A DNA stretch of 64,000 nucleotides from [Clostridium] saccharolyticum WM1 (GCF_000144625.1 NC_014376.1:4550501-4614500); one strand, 5' to 3'. Shown: positions 1-9,619, counted from the stretch's first letter. The notes: generated by a model from the letters alone, not told the origin. Numbers and translations are program-made.

Positions 1-883
1 GATTTGGAACATTTACATATCCGCCATATCCCTGAACCGAGGAAGCCCCGCAAAAGTTAGCAGCCTTTAAGCATTCCTCAGGAGATAAGCCATTTAAGAA
101 TCCATACAGGTATCCAGCATTAAAAGAATCTCCGGCACCGGTGGTATCAAGAGAATTTACGCAGTAAGCTCTGCCGTAAACCGACTCGCCGTCTTTCAGC
201 AGCCGGGACCCCCGGGCTCCCATTTTAATGGCTGCATGTGAGCAGTAACCGGATAGCTTTTCAATGCCCGCATCCAATGTGGAGGCTCGGGTATATTCCA
301 TTAATTCTTTATCATTGATGAAAAACACATCCAGTTTCTTTGTTATCTCAAACAAACATTCATCCCAGCATCCTGTATCATCCCAGCCTACATCCATGGA
401 AACCGTAGCTCCGGCTCCATGGGCGTCTTCAATAAATTGCAGATATTCTTCCAAATCAATGCGTCCCCTGTAATTAGTCAGGTGGGTATGCCGTGTTTTT
501 TCCAGCAGTCCCTTAGGAATATCCTTTGGCGTAACCTCATTTACACAGCCGTCATAGGTAATAAACCGTCTGTCCTTGTCCACATCCAGCGCAATTGAAA
601 TTCCTGTACTTTTTTCAGAACGCCTGGTCTTTACTTTTACTCCGTATTTCTGCATTTCCTGTAAGATAAATTCACCAAACAAATCATGATGCACCGCACC
701 ATAGATCATGGTCTTCATTCCCAGCTTGCTGAGTCCGATGGATGTAATAGCCACTCCGCCGCCGCACAGTACATATATATTATCCACCCGTATTTCCTCA
801 CCCGGGCCTGGCAGCGCGTCATACGGGGGTACAATCAGGTCAATATTCGGCGTACCTGCGATAAGAACATCTATTTCTTTCAT
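1..883 (-). CDS. PfkB-family carbohydrate kinase (5' part; C-terminus outside the window)
   Basis: This is a ribokinase/PfkB-type kinase that transfers ATP phosphate to a sugar or nucleoside in the cytoplasm; the substrate cannot be told. The reading frame is open from an ATG at 883 to the window edge, about 294 codons of an expected 310-330. The start is preceded by AGGAGCGG. An N-terminal segment GTPNIDLIV resembles the family's substrate-binding entry, a GGG stretch follows, and the ATP/anion-hole signature DTTGAGDSFNAGYLYGF lies near residue 250 with the catalytic Asp of GAGD. It lies 69 bases downstream of the LacI regulator on the same strand, with that regulator's putative operator between them, so the two probably form one sugar-responsive unit. 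The family call is secure; the substrate is unknown. Confidence 0.9.
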   Translation of the reverse strand, partial: MKEIDVLIAGTPNIDLIVPPYDALPGPGEEIRVDNIYVLCGGGVAITSIGLSKLGMKTMIYGAVHHDLFGEFILQEMQKYGVKVKTRRSEKSTGISIALDVDKDRRFITYDGCVNEVTPKDIPKGLLEKTRHTHLTNYRGRIDLEEYLQFIEDAHGAGATVSMDVGWDDTGCWDECLFEITKKLDVFFINDKELMEYTRASTLDAGIEKLSGYCSHAAIKMGARGSRLLKDGESVYGRAYCVNSLDTTGAGDSFNAGYLYGFLNGLSPEECLKAANFCGASSVQGYGGYVNVPN

Positions 884-918
884 GGTTTTTCCGCTCCTGT
901 GACAATGTATTTTTATAT

Positions 919-932
919 GTAAAGGTTTACAC
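919..932. promoter_or_regulatory. 14-bp palindromic operator upstream of the PfkB kinase
   Basis: TGTAAAGGTTTACA has perfect 6-bp inverted arms around GG. The same palindrome, read on the other strand, lies upstream of the LacI gene at 2030-2043. A LacI-family repressor site is the simplest reading. The arms also resemble a CcpA cre box, but the usual central CG is replaced by GG/CC. Confidence 0.65.
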
Positions 933-952
933 ATCAAGCAAAATTTTCCCTG

Positions 953-1972
953 TCAGGGAAAAATTTTTATGCAGCTGTCTCTCTCAACAATCTTATGAGG
1001 AAGTACCAGGCTGGAATATTGCCGTTCTTCCTTTTCAATCAGGTCAATAAGGGTGTTCACCGAAACATATCCGATTTCTTCAATGGGCTGATGAACCGTA
1101 GAAATAGCCGGGCGCATACTGGCAGAAATTTCACTGTTGTCAAAACCCAGGATTGAAAAATCCTCCGGTACACGGTATCCGAAATCAAACGCACAATTCA
1201 TGATACCTACTGCCACATCATCACTTCCTGCAAATATGGCGGTAGGCAAATCATCCTTACAGGAATTAATCATGTTTTTCATCATCTTATAACCATGCTC
1301 AATCTTTAAGCCGGAAAGCCTGACATATTGTTCCTTCATGGGGCAGCCTTTGTCTGCCAGTGAGTCCCTCACCCCTTCATACCGTTGGCGGCCTACTGTA
1401 AAATCCTGTAGTCCGGCACCGAAATAAGCTATTTTTCTATGCCCAAGCCGGTACAAATAGGAAATGGCATCATACGCCGCCTTATAATCATCAATATTAA
1501 CACTTGCACATGAAATTCCATCGATATGACAGCTACAGGCAATCATAGGAATCTCAGGCATGGCAGCCAGCTGTCCCAGCAATTCCTCGTCGGTCTGTTC
1601 ATTGGTCAGAATAATACCGTCTACACACATACGCTTAAATACACTTAAATACTTTTTCTCTTTTTCTAAATCCTCTTCGATATTACAGATCATAATACTA
1701 TAGTCTTTTTCAAATGCACAGTTCTCTATACTTTTTAATATTTTCGAAAAGAAACTGGTGCCGATATCGGAAACTACAACGCCGATGATGTTGGTTTTTT
1801 GCTTCAGCAAGCTTTGTGCCAGATAATTAGGTTCATAGTTCAGCCGCTTTGCAGCCTCCACCACTTTCTTATAGGCAGTTTCACTTACATAGCCCTCATT
1901 GTTTAACGCTCTTGAAACGGTTGCTATGGACACTCCCGCCTCTTTTGCAACTTCTTTGATACCAATTCCCAT
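953..1972 (-). CDS. LacI-family transcriptional regulator
   Basis: This is a sugar-responsive DNA-binding repressor. The N-terminal helix-turn-helix reads IKEVAKEAGVSIATVSRAL, followed by the hinge-helix region NYLAQSL and a periplasmic-binding-protein-like effector domain of about 280 residues ending near the C-terminus. The ATG at 1972 is chosen because AGAGGG sits 8 bases upstream and it places the HTH at the very N-terminus; the longer frame from a GTG at 1999 has no good ribosome site. Length, about 339 residues, is typical. A near-consensus promoter and a 14-bp operator precede it, which suggests autoregulation, and a second copy of the operator precedes the downstream PfkB kinase. The effector is probably the kinase's substrate or product, which is inference. 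Confidence 0.92.
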   Translation of the reverse strand: MGIGIKEVAKEAGVSIATVSRALNNEGYVSETAYKKVVEAAKRLNYEPNYLAQSLLKQKTNIIGVVVSDIGTSFFSKILKSIENCAFEKDYSIMICNIEEDLEKEKKYLSVFKRMCVDGIILTNEQTDEELLGQLAAMPEIPMIACSCHIDGISCASVNIDDYKAAYDAISYLYRLGHRKIAYFGAGLQDFTVGRQRYEGVRDSLADKGCPMKEQYVRLSGLKIEHGYKMMKNMINSCKDDLPTAIFAGSDDVAVGIMNCAFDFGYRVPEDFSILGFDNSEISASMRPAISTVHQPIEEIGYVSVNTLIDLIEKEERQYSSLVLPHKIVERDSCIKIFP

Positions 1973-2029
1973 TTCTTTATCCCTCTGCCTTACCCCCACG
2001 GAAAGCGGGGGAGGTTCTATGTAATTTTG

Positions 2030-2043
2030 TGTAAACCTTTACA
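2030..2043. promoter_or_regulatory. 14-bp palindromic operator upstream of the LacI gene
   Basis: TGTAAACCTTTACA is the exact reverse complement of the site at 919-932. It lies about 35 bases downstream of the predicted transcription start of the regulator, where a bound repressor would block elongation. Confidence 0.65.
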
Positions 2044-2085
2044 TATATTATTATTAAAAAATGCCAAGTAAATTAGCACAATCGG

Positions 2086-2114
2086 ATTATAGCATTTTTA
2101 TGTAATTTTGTCAA
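2086..2114 (-). promoter_or_regulatory. Consensus sigma-A promoter for the LacI/PfkB unit
   Basis: On the minus strand TTGACA (2114-2109) is followed after exactly 17 bases by TATAAT (2091-2086), a perfect match to the vegetative consensus. Transcription would begin near 2079 and enter the operator at 2043-2030. Confidence 0.8.
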
Positions 2115-2363
2115 TAATATATAATCAATATAAAAACATTCTCTTACCGTTCATAAAGATGCCATGATCTCAAGAAAAATGCCTGGCCATCACTACAATA
2201 CCATTGGTACAATTAATACTTAAAGAAATAACAGCAAAGCACAACAAGCCCAGGATAACAACCAACATTTCAGGAGGAATACGGGAACAGCAGCAGCCGT
2301 GTTCCCGTTTCCAGTCCTTTTTTCATATTTACTATAAATTCAAATAACGTATGGTCCCTTTCC
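2115..2363. other. Intergenic region between the alpha-galactosidase and LacI genes
   Basis: No gene is seen. It contains one inverted repeat, CGGGAACA at 2282-2289 and TGTTCCCG near 2300-2307, with T-rich sequence on its plus-strand side but no T-run on the minus side where the galactosidase transcript ends. It is a weak terminator candidate at best. Confidence 0.3.
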
Positions 2364-4553
2364 TCACCGTACCATTAAAGTGAACACCCTGGCTTCATTG
2401 TCTGCCTTGATCACCGGCATGGGCAGTCCCGCATACATCAGCGCCGCTCCGGAAAGCTTTATTCCAAGCTCCAGAATCTCATATACCGCCTGTTCCTCAA
2501 GCCCCTTAAGCCTTAAGTAGATAATCCCTTTATTCGCACCGGAAACCCGCTGTACATACCCTACTACTGCCTCTTTTTTATCATTGGAAACCGACATAAA
2601 TGCAACATACTCCCGTTCCGTTTCCGGGTCAGACAGACGGTAGTAGTCACCATGGGCCGACACCAGCCCATGCTCCTGATAGTATTTTACCTGCCTGGAG
2701 ACCGCTTTCTGCTCTTCCTCTGATATCTTATTTAAATCCAGCTCATATCCAAAGGTCCCGAAATAGGCAAGGGCTGCTCTCGTATCAATGGAAACGGTTC
2801 TTCCCGTCTGCTGGTTGGGACACTCGGAAACATGGGCTCCCATGACAAAGGGGGGGTAGATCATGGAAGTTCCGTACTGTATGTGGATCCGTTCCACCGC
2901 ATCCGTATCATCGGAACACCAGATCTGGGGCATGTAGTAAAGAACGCCCAGATCAAACCTTCCTCCGCCTCCGCTGCAGCCCTCAAACCGTACATGGGGA
3001 AACGCCTTTGTCATTTTTTCCATCAGCTTATAAAGACCCAGCACATATCTGTGGCAGACCTCTCCCTGCCTGTGAGCGGGAAGTGCCGAAGAAAAACGGT
3101 CCGTCATGCTCCGGTTCATATCCCACTTGATGTAATCAATCTGAGCATCTTTAAATTCCTCATAAAGCTGCTGGAAAATGGCTTCCACCACTTCATCCCT
3201 GCTGAAATCCAGGATCAGCTGATACCTTTGGCGGGTAGGTTTTCTTCCCGGAATGCGGATACACCAGTCGGGATGTTCCTCATAAAGCTGGGAATCCTCA
3301 TTGACCATTTCCGGCTCGATCCATATACCGAATTTTAATCCCATATCATGAATTCTTTTGGAAAACCCCGGTATTCCGCTGGGCAGTTTTTCCCGGTTGC
3401 ACTGCCAGTCTCCAAGCCCCCTGTATTCATCGGTCCTTCTTCCGAACCAGCCGTCGTCCATGACAAACATCTCAACCCCCAGTTCCTTTGCCTTACCTGC
3501 AATGTTCACCAGCATTTCTTCATCAAAATCAATCATGGTTGCCTCCCAGTTGTTGATGAGAACCGGGCATCTTTCATGGATAAACTGAGGGGGAATCAGA
3601 TGATGCTTCACTGTCCGGTGGAAATTTTGGCTCATCTTGGAAAGTCCCTGAAAGCTGTAAGTTATAACTGCTTCCGGCGTTTCAAATATACTTCCCTTTG
3701 TAAGCTCCCAGTATAACGTCTCCGGGTTCACTCCAGCCACCAGCCTGGTCTGCTTAAAATCATTGACCTCCGTTGTGATTGCAAAGTTTCCGCTGTAAAC
3801 CAGGGCGATTCCGTAACAATCTCCCCCATCCTCTGTTGCATCCGGACTGCAGAGAATGGCCGAAGGATTCTGGTAATGGCTGGATATGCCTCTGGCACTG
3901 TCCACCGTAATCTTCCCGTGTCTCACAGGAGTTCTCTCCGCACACCGCTCATGGCCCCAGCTTCCATAGAAGCTGATCATATCCATCTGATCCGTCGGGA
4001 AAGAAATACAGGCGGAATGAGCTGCATTGACAAACACAGTCTGTTCGCCTGCATTCTTAATCCTGGCACATCTTGTAATGATGTCATACTCCTCCAGCAC
4101 ACCGTAAACAAGAGTCACCTCCACCTGGGTATAAGGGTCCCTCATCAGAACCTCCAGAGTCTGCCATGTACCGCCGTTGTCCCGCAGGGAAGGCATTCCA
4201 TGTAAGCGGTATTTTCCGTCGGTCACCTTATGGGATACATATCTTAAATCCATGCAGTTGGAACCATCCCCGTTGATCACGCTGATAGCAGAAACCCGGA
4301 AGTCCGAAACTCCAAATCCCGGGTATTCCTGTTCCAGTACATCCAAACAGATGGTCCTGTCTTTTTCCGACTCATAAGGATTGGCTTCGAACCCATGGCG
4401 GATTCTCACCGGGAGATAATCCGCTGTATCGGTAATTTTTCTTCCATAGTATAAGTGTTCTAAAAACCCAAACTCCGCCACCCGGAACTGGTAGCTTGTA
4501 TGTTTCGTGTTCAGCAGGAATACTTTTTTATCCTCAATATATCGTACACTCAT
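2364..4553 (-). CDS. Alpha-galactosidase, glycoside hydrolase family 36
   Basis: This enzyme hydrolyses terminal alpha-1,6-galactosyl bonds in melibiose, raffinose or stachyose. It is about 729 residues, the usual length of clostridial and Bacillus GH36 enzymes, and has no signal peptide, so it should be cytoplasmic. Visible family motifs are DDGWFGRR near residue 366, WIEPEMV, the nucleophile motif KWDMNR near 474 (Asp) and CSDDTDA near 546, which carries the acid/base Asp. The ATG at 4553 is preferred over an upstream TTG at 4565 because GAGG lies six bases before it. It is the last gene of the binding protein-permease-permease operon, so imported galactosides would be cleaved inside the cell. 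Family call secure; exact oligosaccharide is inference. Confidence 0.95.
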   Translation of the reverse strand: MSVRYIEDKKVFLLNTKHTSYQFRVAEFGFLEHLYYGRKITDTADYLPVRIRHGFEANPYESEKDRTICLDVLEQEYPGFGVSDFRVSAISVINGDGSNCMDLRYVSHKVTDGKYRLHGMPSLRDNGGTWQTLEVLMRDPYTQVEVTLVYGVLEEYDIITRCARIKNAGEQTVFVNAAHSACISFPTDQMDMISFYGSWGHERCAERTPVRHGKITVDSARGISSHYQNPSAILCSPDATEDGGDCYGIALVYSGNFAITTEVNDFKQTRLVAGVNPETLYWELTKGSIFETPEAVITYSFQGLSKMSQNFHRTVKHHLIPPQFIHERCPVLINNWEATMIDFDEEMLVNIAGKAKELGVEMFVMDDGWFGRRTDEYRGLGDWQCNREKLPSGIPGFSKRIHDMGLKFGIWIEPEMVNEDSQLYEEHPDWCIRIPGRKPTRQRYQLILDFSRDEVVEAIFQQLYEEFKDAQIDYIKWDMNRSMTDRFSSALPAHRQGEVCHRYVLGLYKLMEKMTKAFPHVRFEGCSGGGGRFDLGVLYYMPQIWCSDDTDAVERIHIQYGTSMIYPPFVMGAHVSECPNQQTGRTVSIDTRAALAYFGTFGYELDLNKISEEEQKAVSRQVKYYQEHGLVSAHGDYYRLSDPETEREYVAFMSVSNDKKEAVVGYVQRVSGANKGIIYLRLKGLEEQAVYEILELGIKLSGAALMYAGLPMPVIKADNEARVFTLMVR

Positions 4554-4585
4554 AACTAACCTCAATCTTTCAAAAATTTTAGAAA

Positions 4586-4617
4586 GAAAGCGGAAGTCTC
4601 ATCCGATTCCCGCTTTC
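4586..4617 (-). terminator. Intercistronic hairpin between permease and alpha-galactosidase
   Basis: GAAAGCGG and CCGCTTTC form an 8-bp stem on the minus strand, followed by TTTCT and an AT-rich stretch ending in TTTTT. It may attenuate read-through so that the transporter is made in different amount from the hydrolase. Confidence 0.4.
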
Positions 4618-4646
4618 CTTTTGAATCTTATTTAGTTATTTTCCTA

Positions 4647-5468
4647 TTACTTGACCGCGCTGTCCACCATACCCTGGATAAAGTATTTCTGCAAAAACAG
4701 GAATACCACAACCATGGGCAGAATCCCGATAAAGGCAGCCGCTGCCGCCCCGTTGACATTGGCCGAGTCTGCAGAAAAGAATCCTGCAATGGCCAGGGTA
4801 ATGGTCTTGATCCTGGGGGACTGGAGTAAGTATAGGGCAAACTGGTAATTGTTCCAGCAGTTTACGCCTGTGATAATGATAACTGAAGCTGTTACCGGCT
4901 TCAGCTGAGGCATGATGATCCGGAAAAATGTCTGGAACGGCCCGCAGCCGTCAATTGCCGCCGCTTCCTCAAGGGCAACAGGAATGCTGGAAATAAAGCT
5001 GGAAAACAAAAAGATGCTGGTGGGAAGCTGAAAGGTGATCAGGGTCACGATCATGCCCCAGTAGGAATTGATTCCCTGGATCTTTGCCATAAAGGAATAC
5101 AGAGGAACCAGAATGCTTAAAGGCGGGATCATCATGACCCCCATCATAAACCCTTTCACCAGATTGTTAAGCCTGCTTTTGTTTCTCGCAAGGGGATAAG
5201 CCGCCATAGCTCCTATAACCACAATGAACAGGATTGACATACTGCTGATGATCACCGTATTTTTAAGGGCCAGAAGCATTCCTCCCCGCTCCAGGGCCGT
5301 GTAAATATTTTTTAAGTAAAGGTATCCCGGAAAGGCCCACCTGGAGGAATGGTCAAATGGTGATTTAAACGCAATGGCAGCCACCATATAGATGGGTACA
5401 AAGTGGACTGCAATGATAATGAGAGCCAGGACATATCTCCAGGCATTGGAAACTCTAGATCCCTTCAT
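4647..5468 (-). CDS. Carbohydrate ABC transporter permease (MalG/LacG type)
   Basis: This is the second inner-membrane subunit of a sugar importer (CUT1 family), 273 residues with about six hydrophobic segments. The cytoplasmic EAA loop that docks on the ATPase is visible as EEAAAIDGCGPFQTFF near residue 165. It shares a TAATG stop/start junction with the upstream permease, so the two are translationally coupled. No ATPase gene is present in the operon; a shared MsmK-type ATPase elsewhere is the usual arrangement in such systems and is inferred here. Position beside an alpha-galactosidase suggests alpha-galactosides as substrate. Confidence 0.92.
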   Translation of the reverse strand: MKGSRVSNAWRYVLALIIIAVHFVPIYMVAAIAFKSPFDHSSRWAFPGYLYLKNIYTALERGGMLLALKNTVIISSMSILFIVVIGAMAAYPLARNKSRLNNLVKGFMMGVMMIPPLSILVPLYSFMAKIQGINSYWGMIVTLITFQLPTSIFLFSSFISSIPVALEEAAAIDGCGPFQTFFRIIMPQLKPVTASVIIITGVNCWNNYQFALYLLQSPRIKTITLAIAGFFSADSANVNGAAAAAFIGILPMVVVFLFLQKYFIQGMVDSAVK

Positions 5469-6340
5469 TACGCATCCACCTCCTTTTTGTCAAAATACCC
5501 CATGACCACATTGCTGATAATCATAATCAGCAGGAATGAAAAAATCCCGATTGCAGAAGCATATCCTGCGGACTGGGCCGAAAAATACTGGTTCGTAACA
5601 AGAGTAGACAGGGAATGGGTGCTGAATCCCGGTCCACCGCTTGTAAGGGCCATTACCAGGTCAAAGAGCTTTAATCCTCCGATCAGGTTTAAGATGGTTG
5701 AGGAAGAAATGGCCGGCATCAGCAGCGGGATGGTAATGTGTTTAAACCGTTCCCAGAAGGTAGCCCCGTCGATCATGGCCGCCTCATAATACATGTTGGG
5801 AACATTCTGAAGGCCAGCTAAGTAAATGACCATGGCTACGCCCACAAACTGCAGGGAATTCACGAAAACGATGATCCGGATGGCAGTCCCTGAATGGACC
5901 AGTAAATCCACCGGCTCCATATGGAGGGCGGTCAATATATCATTGACCGCACCTCCGTCATACTGAAAGAAGAAATACATGATATAACCCATAATCAGCG
6001 GAGCAATCATAACCGGCATGTAGATAATCGTTCTGACAAGGGAACGTCCCTTAAACTTTGTATTTAAAAATAACGCGTAGCCAAGACCTAAGATGTTCTG
6101 GATCACGGTACTCATAACACCGTAAATAAGGGTATTGACCAGTGCTGTCTTTACATTTGCATCCTGAAACAATCTGGCGTAATTCTTAATTCCAACAAAT
6201 TTCATTGACTGGGAATACCCATTCCAGTTGGTAAAGGACAGCCGGATCCCCTGGATAAAAGGATAAATTACAAAAACCAGAAACAGTATTACTGCCGGAA
6301 TATAAAACAGATTGATCACTGACTTTTTTTGAATCTTCAT
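5468..6340 (-). CDS. Carbohydrate ABC transporter permease (MalF/LacF type)
   Basis: This is the first membrane subunit of the alpha-galactoside-type importer, 290 residues with six predicted helices; the N-terminal one (LFYIPAVILFLVFVIYPF) is typical of LacF/MsmF proteins. The EAA loop appears as YEAAMIDGATFWERF near residue 184. AGGAG lies upstream of the ATG. It starts two bases after the binding-protein stop codon and overlaps the next permease by one base, showing tight operon structure. Confidence 0.92.
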   Translation of the reverse strand: MKIQKKSVINLFYIPAVILFLVFVIYPFIQGIRLSFTNWNGYSQSMKFVGIKNYARLFQDANVKTALVNTLIYGVMSTVIQNILGLGYALFLNTKFKGRSLVRTIIYMPVMIAPLIMGYIMYFFFQYDGGAVNDILTALHMEPVDLLVHSGTAIRIIVFVNSLQFVGVAMVIYLAGLQNVPNMYYEAAMIDGATFWERFKHITIPLLMPAISSSTILNLIGGLKLFDLVMALTSGGPGFSTHSLSTLVTNQYFSAQSAGYASAIGIFSFLLIMIISNVVMGYFDKKEVDA

Positions 6341-6342
6341 GT

Positions 6343-7671
6343 TTACTCCTGTGCTTTCTTTTCCTCATAGCTTGTTTTCATCTGGTCTACTGCAACGGTG
6401 AGGGAATCTGCCTGTCCGGAAACAATGGCAGCTCCTGTAACACAAAGGTCGTTCCACATACCGCTTGGAAGATATTTTCTGTCAAAATACGGAATGTTTA
6501 AAATAGAACTGTCATTTGCATACTTATCATAGAAGGGAGCCAGTCTTCCCGTATCACTTACCACGTTATCAAGTCCGGAAGGCATACCACATTTGGTTGC
6601 AAGGTAAGAACAAATATCTTCACGGGCAAGGAATTCCATAAACTGCTTTACTTCCTCCGGATGCTTTGTGGTCTTTGACATGCCCACTGCAAAATGCTCT
6701 CCTGTCATCAGGGAACGTTTCAGCCCTGCTTCTCTTGCAGGAAGAGGCATAAAGCCCATTTTCGTATCTGCGTTCTGAACATAGGTCTCTGTGATTCCGC
6801 TTGCTGCGGTAAACATGAACGCTGCCTTATCGGCTGCAAGTGCCTTAATGCCGGTCATGAAATCAGCGGTAACGGCATCTGTATTAAAATATCCCTTTTG
6901 TCTCCAGGAGTCGATCTGGTTTACGACCACATTCCACTTGCTCCAGTCAAAGCTTCCGTCTAAAAGGGCGGACTGATTGGCTTCATCCTCATTGGTGATC
7001 AACGTAGGGGCGACGAAATCCATCATATTTCCCATGGTATAACTGTCTTTTCCGCCAAGCTGGATGGGGGTAAGTCCTGCTGCCTTGATTTTCTCGCAGG
7101 CCGCCTCAAAATCAGACCAGGTTTTGATGTCATCTACATTGACACCGGCTTCTTCCAGAACATTTTCGTTATAAATCATTCCGGTTAAATCCATGTCAAT
7201 AGGAAGAGTATAAAGGGTTCCTTCCTCATCCGTGATCTGCTCCTTAATGCTTGGGGAAATGTGAGATGCAAAGCTAAAATCATTTAAAGGAGATAAGTAT
7301 TCCGCATATCTTGCGACTGCCCAGCCATGGGTTGTCCACACATCTGGAAGCTGGTTGGAAGCCATTCTGGTCTTCATAATGTCGGAAAAATTACTTCCCG
7401 GCATGACCGCTTCCACGCCGATTCCTGTTTCCTCTGTAAACTGCCGGCAAACATCCTGAATGGCATCGCTGACAGATTCACCGTTTAGGTTATATAAAAA
7501 TTCAATGGTAACACCTGTGGAAGCTGCTGTACTTCCTTTGGTTTCTGTCTCTTTTGCTGTTTGTGCGGTTGTGGTTATGGTTGCCTCCACAGGCTCCTGG
7601 GGTGCCTTGGAGCAGCCCAATACGCTGACTGCAATGAAACCTGTCATTGCTGCAAGTGCTAACTTCTTCAT
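6343..7671 (-). CDS. Sugar ABC transporter substrate-binding lipoprotein
   Basis: This is an extracellular family-1 solute-binding protein of 442 residues, lipid-anchored to the outside of the membrane. The signal peptide ends in the lipobox SVLGC with Cys near residue 20, followed by a Thr/Ser-rich linker. It is the first gene of the operon and has AAGGGAGA before its ATG. It faces away from the YesM/YesN pair across a 187-base region, the classical layout in which such a regulator activates the transporter operon. The substrate is inferred from the downstream alpha-galactosidase. Confidence 0.93.
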   Translation of the reverse strand: MKKLALAAMTGFIAVSVLGCSKAPQEPVEATITTTAQTAKETETKGSTAASTGVTIEFLYNLNGESVSDAIQDVCRQFTEETGIGVEAVMPGSNFSDIMKTRMASNQLPDVWTTHGWAVARYAEYLSPLNDFSFASHISPSIKEQITDEEGTLYTLPIDMDLTGMIYNENVLEEAGVNVDDIKTWSDFEAACEKIKAAGLTPIQLGGKDSYTMGNMMDFVAPTLITNEDEANQSALLDGSFDWSKWNVVVNQIDSWRQKGYFNTDAVTADFMTGIKALAADKAAFMFTAASGITETYVQNADTKMGFMPLPAREAGLKRSLMTGEHFAVGMSKTTKHPEEVKQFMEFLAREDICSYLATKCGMPSGLDNVVSDTGRLAPFYDKYANDSSILNIPYFDRKYLPSGMWNDLCVTGAAIVSGQADSLTVAVDQMKTSYEEKKAQE

Positions 7672-7806
7672 AACAATTCTCCCTTACATTCATAATAGTT
7701 TTTAGCCGGCTATTTTGTATCCTTAGTTTATCACAGTCCTTTGGGATTCGTAAGATACTCAAATCTACACTTTCAGGCTCAATTCCATCATTTTCCCCCC
7801 AGGGGA

Positions 7807-7835
7807 TTGAAAAACATAGATAATATGGATACAAT
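7807..7835 (+). promoter_or_regulatory. Predicted promoter of the histidine-kinase gene
   Basis: TTGAAA (7807-7812), a 17-base spacer and TACAAT (7830-7835) precede the AGGAGGTGA ribosome site and the ATG at 7859. Confidence 0.5.
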
Positions 7836-7858
7836 ATAGGCCCAGGAGGTGATTCAAC

Positions 7859-9619
7859 ATGAAAAAACGCCAAAGCTTTCAAAACCGGTTTTTGGCCCTG
7901 TTTCTCATCAGTATTGTTATGCCCATTATCATCATGGCAACCATTCTTGCCTTTTACTTTCAAAACAGGATTTACCAGGACAATGAAAAATACTTTTCAA
8001 CCTCCCTCTATTCCATTTCAACCAACTTAAGCACCTATGTGTCCGACTTAAAACGGCTGGCCCTGACCCCTTATATTTATGATGATATTCTAAGTTTTTA
8101 TGCAGCCGTTGAAAATGGGAAATACACAAAAGATGGTTCCTTTGACTACCGGATTGAACGTCACAGGCAAAATTATACCACTTCCATGCAGCGAATATTA
8201 AACACGGCCAGGGAAGATATCCTGGCAGTTTCTTTCATGCCGTTAAATCCGGATAACAATATCATCGTTACTGCAACAAAAACCAGCGACCTTATGAATA
8301 CCACTGACTGCCCCTATCCCCAGGAACCCTGGTATCAGCAGGTTATACATGCAACGGATCCCTATTACTTTATGGTATCAGAACCTCCTCCTTATATCCG
8401 CTCTGAGACTACGGTCATCTCCGCCCTTCATACGGTCCGCAACGTATACACCAAACGGAAGCTGGGCGTCATCCGTATTGATGCCTCCGACAAGATCATC
8501 AAGGATATTTTCAGCAGCGTAAGCCTAAGCGAAAATTCAGGCTTTGTGATCGCAGGCCAGGATGGAACTCCCGTTTACCAGGTTGGAAAAGTGGAGAAAG
8601 GCGTCCTCGAAACGCTCCCTTCCCGAGAAAATAAAATCCGGACAGACTCCGATACGTACCTACTGTATAAAAGCGATATTTCAGGAATGCCCTGGCAGCT
8701 TATTTTTGTCTCCTCCCAAAAAGATATTTTTAAGCAAGTATCCATAGTGTGGAGCCTGGCTGCTATTTTAAGCCTTTTCTCCATTCTGGCTGCTTTCTCT
8801 ATTTTCCGTTCCAACTCAAAAAAGACTGCCCTTGCCTTAAACTCCATTTTAAATACCATGAAAAAGGTAGCACGGGGAGACTTAGAGGCTTCTGTCCCAG
8901 ATACAGACCTTTTGCAGAACGATTCCTTTAACACAGAGGAATTGTCCCTGATTGCGGAAAATTTAAATGAGATGATCCAGAAGCTGGAGCTTTACATCAA
9001 CCGGTCCTATAAATATGAGATCGACCGGCAGGAGGCAGAGTACCGGGCCCTTCAAAGCCAGATCAACCCTCATTTTCTCTACAATACTCTAAACTGCTTT
9101 CTCACTATGAACCGGATCGGAATGAAAAAAGAGCTGGAGGACAGTATTATCCAGCTCACCAGAATATTCCGCTATACCTGCAGCGATGCAAAGCTTACCA
9201 CGGTTTTGGAAGAATTTGAATTCTGCATCCAATACTGCAATCTCCTTAAGATACGCTATGATGAACGGCTGACCTTTATAAGCTCCATGGAGGAAGAGGC
9301 AAAGAACATTTCCATTCCAAGACTTCTTATCCAGCCCCTTGTGGAGAATGCCTTAAAGCATGGAATGGACGGGGACGGCATTTCCATTACCATCTCCATA
9401 TCTGCCTCCATAAAGGACCATACCCTGATCCTGGAAGAAAAAAACAACGGAATACCCATTCATATCCAGGAAGTATACTCTGATGGAAAGGTTGGCATAA
9501 GAAATGTGGAAAACCGGATAAAAATCTTTCACCCCCATGCAGTCTTTGAAATCAATCTGACTGGAAACATTACTTCTATGACAATCAAAATACCTCTGGA
9601 AGGAGAAACCTCATTATGA
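7859..9619 (+). CDS. Membrane sensor histidine kinase, YesM type
   Basis: This kinase senses an extracellular signal, probably a sugar or its binding protein, and phosphorylates the adjacent AraC-type regulator. It has 586 residues: a first membrane helix near 10-34, an extracellular cache-like domain to about 285, a second helix near 290-312, a HAMP segment, then the His_kinase motif QSQINPHFLYNTLNCF near residues 400-415 with the phosphorylatable His. The ATP-binding N-box is IQPLVENALKHGM. The start has AGGAGGTGA just upstream. It overlaps the response regulator by four bases (ATGA), so the pair is co-translated, and it is divergent from the alpha-galactoside operon that is its likely target. 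Confidence 0.95.
   Translation: MKKRQSFQNRFLALFLISIVMPIIIMATILAFYFQNRIYQDNEKYFSTSLYSISTNLSTYVSDLKRLALTPYIYDDILSFYAAVENGKYTKDGSFDYRIERHRQNYTTSMQRILNTAREDILAVSFMPLNPDNNIIVTATKTSDLMNTTDCPYPQEPWYQQVIHATDPYYFMVSEPPPYIRSETTVISALHTVRNVYTKRKLGVIRIDASDKIIKDIFSSVSLSENSGFVIAGQDGTPVYQVGKVEKGVLETLPSRENKIRTDSDTYLLYKSDISGMPWQLIFVSSQKDIFKQVSIVWSLAAILSLFSILAAFSIFRSNSKKTALALNSILNTMKKVARGDLEASVPDTDLLQNDSFNTEELSLIAENLNEMIQKLELYINRSYKYEIDRQEAEYRALQSQINPHFLYNTLNCFLTMNRIGMKKELEDSIIQLTRIFRYTCSDAKLTTVLEEFEFCIQYCNLLKIRYDERLTFISSMEEEAKNISIPRLLIQPLVENALKHGMDGDGISITISISASIKDHTLILEEKNNGIPIHIQEVYSDGKVGIRNVENRIKIFHPHAVFEINLTGNITSMTIKIPLEGETSL

Noticed and set aside
2282..2307. Inverted repeat as terminator of the alpha-galactoside operon
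   Set aside because: No U-run follows on the minus strand, the direction of that operon.
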